In this document: positions 58,699 to 64,000 of the stretch, piece after piece | How positions within the stretch are numbered: position 1 is the stretch's first letter | Layout: the number at the start of each line of letters is the position of its first letter | Source: JBBQTQ01 sp038213135 | GTDB taxonomy: Bacteria; Actinomycetota; Thermoleophilia; Gaiellales; Gaiellaceae | Reading direction: 5' to 3' | DNA: 64,000 nucleotides | NCBI GenBank assembly: GCA_038213135.1 | Contig: JBBQTQ010000002.1 | Coordinates: 10,734-74,733, forward strand | Notes under the pieces: model-generated | Seen by the model: only the letters and a program-made list of their open reading frames with translations | Told to the model about the DNA's origin: nothing | The model's database searches: none | Made by a program: the position numbers and the translations under genes

Positions 58699-59328
58699 TT
58701 AGAGCAGCCGGTCAAGCCCGACAGTCAGGCCGGCCGGCAGCGCACCGACCTTCTCGAGCGCGAGCAGGACGCCCGGCACGAAGGCGTCGCGGGAGGTCGT
58801 GTCGTGGCGGATCGAGAGTGTCTGGCCGCGGCCGCCAAGGATCACTTCCTGGTGTGCGACGAGGCCCGGCAGCCGGACCGAGTGGATCGGCGGGTCGCCG
58901 CCCATTGCCGCGGCTGTCGCCTTCGCGGTGCCGGAGGGCGCGTCGAGCTTCGTCTCGTGGTGCAGCTCGATGATCTCGGCATGCGGCATGTGCTTGGCGG
59001 CCTCGGCGGCGAACCGGATCATCAGCACGGCGCCGATCGCGAAGTTCGGCGCGTGAAAGACCGGGACGCCGCGCTCGGTCGCTGCTTGGGCCACGCGCTC
59101 CTGGTCGAAGCCGGTTGTGCCGATCACGAGGGGAATCCCGGCGTCCAGGCAAGCGGCCACGTTGCCCTCGACGGCGTCAGGCTGGGTGAAGTCGACTGCC
59201 GCGTCGCAACCGTCGAGCGCGACCGGGTCGCCGAGATCGATCCTGACCGCCCCGTGCCCGGCGTCTTCGAGCGCAGCGGCGATCGTCGTCCCAACCTTCC
59301 CGCGAGCCCCGAAGACGGCGACCTTCAC
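58699..59328 (-). CDS. dapB: 4-hydroxy-tetrahydrodipicolinate reductase
   Basis: 209 aa, short for the family (~245-270). Nucleotide-binding AVFGARGKVGTTIAAAL, GTTGFDQERV, PNFAIGAVLMIRFA and catalytic ELHHETKLDAPSGTA are all present. The missing length is in the N-terminal NAD(P)H domain, between residues ~15 and 50. GTG 59328 begins the conserved KVAVFGARG; an upstream in-frame start adds only basic residues. Confidence 0.92.
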   Translation of the reverse strand: MKVAVFGARGKVGTTIAAALEDAGHGAVRIDLGDPVALDGCDAAVDFTQPDAVEGNVAACLDAGIPLVIGTTGFDQERVAQAATERGVPVFHAPNFAIGAVLMIRFAAEAAKHMPHAEIIELHHETKLDAPSGTAKATAAAMGGDPPIHSVRLPGLVAHQEVILGGRGQTLSIRHDTTSRDAFVPGVLLALEKVGALPAGLTVGLDRLL

Positions 59329-59487
59329 GCGACGCCTTCGTGTCCGAGCACGCCCCATTCAGGTAGACGCGTCACCTCTTCCCCCGGGGGACCCCCCTGA
59401 GGCACCCCCATGCGGTCAGCGTAACTCGGAAGCCGTGACGTGTCTGTGACGTGACTGGAACGAAAGTGTGCCGAAAACTCCCCACGT

Positions 59488-60798
59488 TCACGCCGCAGCC
59501 GCCGAGGCGGCAGCGGCTGCGGGCAGCCCGGGATGGATCCGCTCCACGGCCGCCACGAACCGCTCCTCGGACGGCCCGATCCCGGACGCCGACAGGCGCT
59601 CCGGCGAGAGCAGGACGCCGGCCAACTCGGCCACCGCCCCGGCCTCGACGGCGTCGATCTCCGCGATGATCCGGTCGAGCGAGAGCAGCTCCGTGTCGGT
59701 GATCAGCGACTTGCCGAGACGGCTCATGCGGTTCGAGGTGGACTCCATCGAGAGCATGATCCGACCCTTCAGGTTCTCCTTCGCCCGCTCGAGCTCGCTC
59801 TCGCGCACGTTGCCGCCGGCGATGTCCGCGATCTGCTCGGCGAGCACCTCGACGCAGACGCCGAGGTTCTCCTCGCGCGTGCCGACGTAGAGCCCGATCA
59901 GGCCGGTGTCCGTGTACTGCGAGGCGAAGCTGTAGACCGAATAGGCGAGGCCGCGCTTCTCGCGGATCTCCTGGAAGAGCCGCGACGAGGCCGATCCTCC
60001 GAGGATCGAGTCGAGGAGCGACGCGACGAAGCGACGCCGGTCGGAACGCGAGATGCCGAGCGCGCCCAGGCAGAGGTGGTACTGCTCGGTGTCTTTCCGC
60101 TGGAAGCGCAGGCCCGGCGAGGGCTCCTTCACGAGCGGCGGCCGCACCTTGGTTCGCCGCGCCGGCGGCTCGACGCGCTGCCGCTCCGCCCGAGCCAGGA
60201 GCGCCACCAGACGGTCGTGCTCCAGATTCCCGGCTGCGGCAAGGACGATGTTGCCCGCCACGTACGTTCCGCGGTGATACGCGGACAGCGAGCGCCGCGA
60301 TACCGTCGAGATCACGTCCGCCGTGCCGATCACCGGCCGCCCTAGCGGGTGCCCGCCGAAGACCGCCTCCGCGAGCAGGTCGTGCACGAGCTCCTGCGGC
60401 GAGTCCTCGAGCATCGCGATCTCCTCGAGCACGACCTCACGCTCCGAGTCGACCTCGGCGAAGACCGGCGAGAACACCATGTCCGCCATCACGTCGAGCG
60501 CGTCGTCGAGGTGGTGGTCGGGCACGCGCGCATAGACCACCGTGTGCTCGCGCGAGGTCGCCGCGTTCAGCTCGCCGCCCAGCCCGTCGAAGATCTCCGC
60601 GATCTGCTGGGCCGTGTACGAGCGAGTCCCCTTGAAGAGCAGGTGCTCGATGAAATGGCTGACTCCCGCCTTGGGGTCGGGCTCGTCGCGCGAGCCGGTG
60701 CCGATCCAGAATCCGAGCGCGACCGAGCGGACGGTCGGCACGCGCTCGGTGATCAGGCGCTCGCCGGAGTCCAGCTCGGAAAGGACGTACTCCTGCAC
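59488..60798 (-). CDS. M16 family zinc peptidase (processing-peptidase-like)
   Basis: 436 aa. HFIEHLLFKGT is the inverted zinc motif HxxEH (~residue 50-54) with the distal Glu in the EIAMLEDSPQE region; the second half carries GGSASSRLFQEIREKRGLAY. It follows pnp by one lipoprotein gene, and M16 genes next to pnp are common in actinobacteria. GTG 60798 starts QEYVLSELDSGERLI. Substrate unknown. Confidence 0.93.
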   Translation of the reverse strand: MQEYVLSELDSGERLITERVPTVRSVALGFWIGTGSRDEPDPKAGVSHFIEHLLFKGTRSYTAQQIAEIFDGLGGELNAATSREHTVVYARVPDHHLDDALDVMADMVFSPVFAEVDSEREVVLEEIAMLEDSPQELVHDLLAEAVFGGHPLGRPVIGTADVISTVSRRSLSAYHRGTYVAGNIVLAAAGNLEHDRLVALLARAERQRVEPPARRTKVRPPLVKEPSPGLRFQRKDTEQYHLCLGALGISRSDRRRFVASLLDSILGGSASSRLFQEIREKRGLAYSVYSFASQYTDTGLIGLYVGTREENLGVCVEVLAEQIADIAGGNVRESELERAKENLKGRIMLSMESTSNRMSRLGKSLITDTELLSLDRIIAEIDAVEAGAVAELAGVLLSPERLSASGIGPSEERFVAAVERIHPGLPAAAAASAAAA

Positions 60799-60826
60799 CC
60801 GGGGATCGTAGCCCCGGCGACCCGGC

Positions 60827-61435
60827 TCAGCCGATCGGGCCGGAGCCGGCCACGACGCCCTGCCTCGTGACGTACACGACCGTGCTCGGCGGCGCATAGC
60901 CCACGACATCGGCCGGGAAGAGGATCGCCTCGGGCGCGGCACTGGCAGCGGCCTTCGCCACCGCCTCGAAGCCGCGGAGTCGTAGCGCGTACTCGCCGTA
61001 GGTTCGAGTGGCCTGCTGCGCCTCGAACTGGCCGCGATGGGCCTGCTTGAACGCCGCGACTGCGAGCACGAAGTTCTGCAGGTAGCGGTCGTAGGTGGAG
61101 AACGCCACGCGGAGCAGTCCCGCCGAGCGAAGCAAACCCTCGTGTGCAGACGCGTACTTCTGCGGGGGTGCGATCGCCACCATCAGCTTCTGCGTGACCG
61201 CCAGCTTCTTGTCGGCCGCCGTCACCCGCCGGTGGGCGGCAAGGAAGGAGCTCCTGCCCCTCTCGAAGGACTGAATCGCCCGCAGGCCGAGCGAGGCAGC
61301 ACCGTCCAGGCGGAGGAGCGACGGCGTGATCTGCGTCCGGTACACGGAGGCGTCGTCGCTGCCGGAAGTGCCTGCGCAGCCGGCGAGAAGCGCCGCCAAC
61401 GCGAGCGCAGCGAACACAAGGCGAAGCCTTCCCAC
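60827..61435 (-). CDS. Lipoprotein of unknown function (202 aa)
   Basis: Lipobox LLAGCAGTSGSD after RLRLVFAALALAAL, so a lipid-anchored extracytoplasmic protein; the rest is helical (LGLRAIQSFERGRSSFLAAH). GTG 61435 lies inside an inverted repeat (61426-61461) and has no Shine-Dalgarno; GTG 61417 would still give a short signal peptide. Family not recognised. Confidence 0.75.
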   Translation of the reverse strand: MGRLRLVFAALALAALLAGCAGTSGSDDASVYRTQITPSLLRLDGAASLGLRAIQSFERGRSSFLAAHRRVTAADKKLAVTQKLMVAIAPPQKYASAHEGLLRSAGLLRVAFSTYDRYLQNFVLAVAAFKQAHRGQFEAQQATRTYGEYALRLRGFEAVAKAAASAAPEAILFPADVVGYAPPSTVVYVTRQGVVAGSGPIG

Positions 61436-61461
61436 GACCGTTGAATCGGCCGTGGGAAGGC
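61426..61461 (-). promoter_or_regulatory. Inverted repeat covering the lipoprotein start codon
   Basis: GCCTTCCCACGACCG and CGGCCGTGGGAAGGC, 15-base arms with one mismatch and a six-base loop. In mRNA this buries the GTG 61435 start in a stem. It may be a translational control hairpin, or show that the real start is GTG 61417. Confidence 0.5.
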
Positions 61462-61524
61462 TCGACTTGAGAGTTAGCGCCCCTTCCAGTCGTGCTGTCG
61501 AGCCTCTGGGTCGCTAGCACCAAG

Positions 61525-61588
61525 CTGGAGGCCGCACTCGTCCGCTGCCAAGGCTGGACGCCTTGGCGGGCGAGGGCGGCCTCCAGCG
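61525..61588 (-). terminator. Long stem-loop 3' of pnp
   Basis: Outer stem GGAGGCCGC/GCGGCCTCC extended to GCTGG/CCAGC, middle CTCGTCC/GGGCGAG (one G-T pair), inner GCCAAGGC/GCCTTGGC with loop TGGAC. It lies about 50 bases after the pnp stop, before the lipoprotein gene, and probably protects or ends the pnp transcript. Confidence 0.55.
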
Positions 61589-61637
61589 CCGCGTGATAGC
61601 GGGCCGGAGGCCGGCAAGTATGGCTGGGAGGGGCGCC

Positions 61638-64000
61638 TTAGTTGCGTCCGCGGTCACGCCCGCCGCGACCGCCGCGGCCGCCGTCGCGACGCGGCTCTTC
61701 GGGCGGCCGCGGCGGCGCATCCTTGGCCCGCTCGATCAACTCTTCGGGCTGGACGAGCGTGCCGTTCTCGTGCTTCGCAACGAGCTTGAGCCCGATCCGG
61801 CCGCGCTCCTTGTCGACCTCCTGGACGATCACGTCCACGACATCGCCGCGAGCCATCACGTCCTCGATGTGGCCAACCCGACCAGGGCCCACGTTCGAGA
61901 CGTGCAGCAGCCCGTCGGTGCCCTTCGTCAGCTCCACGAACGCGCCGAACTGGGTCGTCTTGACGACCTTGCCGGTGTACGTGTCCCCGACCTCCGGCTC
62001 CTTCGTGAGGCCGGTGATCGCAGCAATCGCCGCCTCAGCCTTCGTGCCGTCGGTGGCATAGATGAGGATCGTGCCGTCCTCTTCGATGTCGATCTGGACC
62101 TCGTAGTCGGCCTCGAGCGAGCGGATCGTCTCGCCGCCCTTGCCGATCACCTTGCCGATGAAGTCCGGGTTGATCTTCACCGTCGAGATGCGCGGGGCGT
62201 GCTCCGCGAGCTCCGTCCGCGTCTCCGGCAGCGCCTCGGCCATACGGTCGATGATGAACTCGCGCGCCCGCTTGGCCTGCTCGAGCGCGTTCCTCATGAT
62301 CTCCTGCGTAACGCCGGTGATCTTGATGTCCATCTGGAGCGCGGTGATGCCCTCACGCGACCCGGCGACCTTGAAGTCCATGTCACCGAGATGGTCTTCG
62401 GCGCCCTGGATGTCGGTCAGGATCACGTAGTCGTCGCCCTCCTTGACGAGGCCCATCGCGATGCCGCCGACGGGCCGCTTGATCGGCACGCCTGCGTCCA
62501 TCAGGGCCAGTGTCGAGCCGCAGACCGAGCCCATCGACGACGAGCCGTTCGACTCGAGCGTCTCCGAGACCAGTCGAATCGTGTACGGGAACTCGTCCGC
62601 CGGCGGGATCATCGGCTCGAGCGCCCGCTGCGCGAGCGCACCGTGACCGATGTCGCGGCGCTTCGGGCCGCGCATGAAGCCGGTCTCCCCGACCGAGTAG
62701 GGCGGGAAGTTGTAGTGGTGCATGTAGCGGCGGTCGGACTCGAGCGAGAGGTCGTCGATCCGCTGGCCCTCCTTGGCCGTGCCGAGCGTGCAGAGCGTCA
62801 TGATCTGCGTCTGCCCGCGGGTGAAGAGGGCCGAGCCGTGCGTGCGCGGCGAGACCGTCACCTCGCAGGCGATCGCGCGGATCTCCTCGGTGCCGCGGCC
62901 GTCGGGCCGCCGCTTCTCGACCGCGATCTTCTTGCGGACGAGGTCCTTGTAGATCGCCTCACCGGCTCGCTTGACGTACTGCCGCGTCATCGAGTCCTTG
63001 GCCGGCTGCTCGCCCTCCGCGGCCGGCGAGCCGACCGGGAAGGGAAGCTCGACGCCCTCGACGAGCCGGTCGAAGAGCAGCGACCGCTTCGCGGACTTGA
63101 GCTCCTTCGAGTCCTGCTCGGCCTCGGTCAGCGCCCGCAACTCCGACTCGAACTGCTCTCGCACCGGCCCCTCGACAGCGGTCAGGCGCTGCTTCTCGAG
63201 GATCGTGTTGAGAGCGGAGCGAACCTGGACGCCGCGGATGATGTCGTCCTCGGTGGACTCCATCGAGAGCTCCGGCGACAGCTGCTCCTGGAGCTCGTCG
63301 ACGATCTGGCTCGCCTCGCGGAGGCCGGCGGACTGGATCCGCTCCCAGATCGAGTGGCCGTGTCCGGTCTCGATCTCGTGCAGGACGTCGAGGTCGAGCC
63401 ACTTCGCCTTGCCCGCCTGGCGGCGGAGATCCTCCTGCGCGTCGCAGAGCTTGCGGATCTCGTCGTGCGCCCGGGCGAGTGCATCGAGCAGCGTCTCCTC
63501 AGGCACCTCGTCGGCACCGGCCTCGACCATGGTCAGCGCGTCCTTCGTGCCGACGACGATCAGGTCCATCTTGTTGTCGGGCGACTCCGCTTCCTGCAGC
63601 GTCGGGTTGACGATCAGCTCGCCGTCGATCAGCGCCATGCGGACGGCGCCGACCGGGCCGCTGAACGGCAGCGGCGAGATCATCAGCGCGGCCGACGCGC
63701 CGTTGATGCAGAGGATGTCGTGCGCCGTGATGAGGTCGGCCGACAGCGTCGTGCAGATCACCTGCACCTCGTTGCGGAAGCCCTTCGGCCAGAGCGGCCG
63801 GATCGGGCGGTCGATCATCCGCGCGGTCAGGATTGCCCGCTCGGTCGGCCGGCCCTCGCGCTTGAAGAACCCGCCCGGGATCTTGCCGGCGGCGTACATC
63901 CGCTCCTCGACGTCGACGGTCAGCGGGAAGAAGTCCGCGCCTTCGCGCGCCTCCGTCCGGCCCTGGGCCGTCGCGAGCACCATGGTGTCACCGCTGCGGA
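61638..64000 (-). CDS. pnp: Polynucleotide phosphorylase (N-terminus beyond the window)
   Basis: About 787 codons visible; the frame runs on past the window end with SGDTMVLAT, so roughly 30-40 residues are missing. First RNase PH-like domain (DFFPLTVDVEERMYAAGKIP, GFFKREGRPTERAIL), helical linker, second RNase PH-like domain (RRDIGHGALAQRAL, SNGSSSMGSVCGSTLALMDA), KH domain (FIGKVIGKGGETIRSLEA) and S1 domain (GAFVELTKGTDGLLHVSN). It degrades RNA 3'-5' with phosphate and is a likely partner of RNase J and Y here. The tail is Arg/Gly-rich. Confidence 0.96.
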   Translation of the reverse strand, partial: RSGDTMVLATAQGRTEAREGADFFPLTVDVEERMYAAGKIPGGFFKREGRPTERAILTARMIDRPIRPLWPKGFRNEVQVICTTLSADLITAHDILCINGASAALMISPLPFSGPVGAVRMALIDGELIVNPTLQEAESPDNKMDLIVVGTKDALTMVEAGADEVPEETLLDALARAHDEIRKLCDAQEDLRRQAGKAKWLDLDVLHEIETGHGHSIWERIQSAGLREASQIVDELQEQLSPELSMESTEDDIIRGVQVRSALNTILEKQRLTAVEGPVREQFESELRALTEAEQDSKELKSAKRSLLFDRLVEGVELPFPVGSPAAEGEQPAKDSMTRQYVKRAGEAIYKDLVRKKIAVEKRRPDGRGTEEIRAIACEVTVSPRTHGSALFTRGQTQIMTLCTLGTAKEGQRIDDLSLESDRRYMHHYNFPPYSVGETGFMRGPKRRDIGHGALAQRALEPMIPPADEFPYTIRLVSETLESNGSSSMGSVCGSTLALMDAGVPIKRPVGGIAMGLVKEGDDYVILTDIQGAEDHLGDMDFKVAGSREGITALQMDIKITGVTQEIMRNALEQAKRAREFIIDRMAEALPETRTELAEHAPRISTVKINPDFIGKVIGKGGETIRSLEADYEVQIDIEEDGTILIYATDGTKAEAAIAAITGLTKEPEVGDTYTGKVVKTTQFGAFVELTKGTDGLLHVSNVGPGRVGHIEDVMARGDVVDVIVQEVDKERGRIGLKLVAKHENGTLVQPEELIERAKDAPPRPPEEPRRDGGRGGRGGRDRGRN

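Overview
The window is high-GC DNA with many GTG, TTG and even CTG starts and genes chained by 1-4 base stop/start overlaps. Gene content (MurT/GatD, RNase Y plus RNase J, BMP-type ABC transporter, RodZ-like/cinA/thpR/recA/recX run, miaB-miaA-dapF, FtsK) points to a diderm-unlike, diaminopimelate-type actinobacterium; I infer a deep-branching lineage such as Thermoleophilia (Gaiellales/Solirubrobacterales-like), but no marker here fixes the taxon.

Region 1 (1-11917, + strand) is the right-hand part of an integrated virus. It has a small FtsK/HerA-type packaging ATPase, a 416-aa candidate major capsid protein, about ten tiny single-membrane-span proteins, a virion lytic protein, spike/collar proteins, a 31-aa arginine/lysine-rich protein, an endolysin (peptidoglycan-binding plus CHAP) and holin-like membrane proteins. 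There is no terminase, portal, tape measure or tail gene, so I read it as a tailless, membrane-containing (tectivirus-like, double jelly-roll) provirus. Replication and integration genes would lie left of the window. Its last gene follows an in-frame amber codon and has no ordinary start codon.

Region 2 (about 11.9-21.6 kb) starts the chromosome: a secreted protein, two sigma-70 factors pointing at each other, a stand-alone glutamine amidotransferase, a repeat-domain DNA-binding protein with tandem direct repeats in its promoter, and a protease/c-di-GMP operon (subtilisin with a tryptophan-periodic tail followed by a membrane GGDEF/HD-GYP protein).

Region 3 (21.6-39.7 kb) is core biology: murT-gatD (lipid II amidation), hflX-dut-NUDIX, dapE-dapC-dapD, dapF (both catalytic cysteines replaced by serine), miaA-miaB, a methyltransferase, rny, recX-recA-thpR-cinA and a RodZ-like gene.

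Region 4 (39.7-53.3 kb) carries a nucleoside-type BMP ABC transporter, a P450, ftsK, an F420-type luciferase-like oxidoreductase, nucleoside hydrolase, ribokinase, an unknown helical protein and RNase J. Transporter, hydrolase and kinase together suggest nucleoside uptake and ribose salvage. A roughly 150-bp palindrome-rich insert flanked by 11-bp direct repeats sits exactly at the RNase J stop/start junction.

Region 5 (53.4-64 kb) has a second, independent subtilisin/HD-GYP operon built on the same plan as the first, then dapA-dapB, an M16 peptidase, a lipoprotein and the pnp gene running off the end. Two families of dispersed hairpins act as probable terminators: one with three copies (16965, 23765, 46138) and one with two copies (13626, 57661) that show a compensatory base-pair change. 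I saw no tRNA, rRNA, CRISPR array or insertion-sequence transposase.
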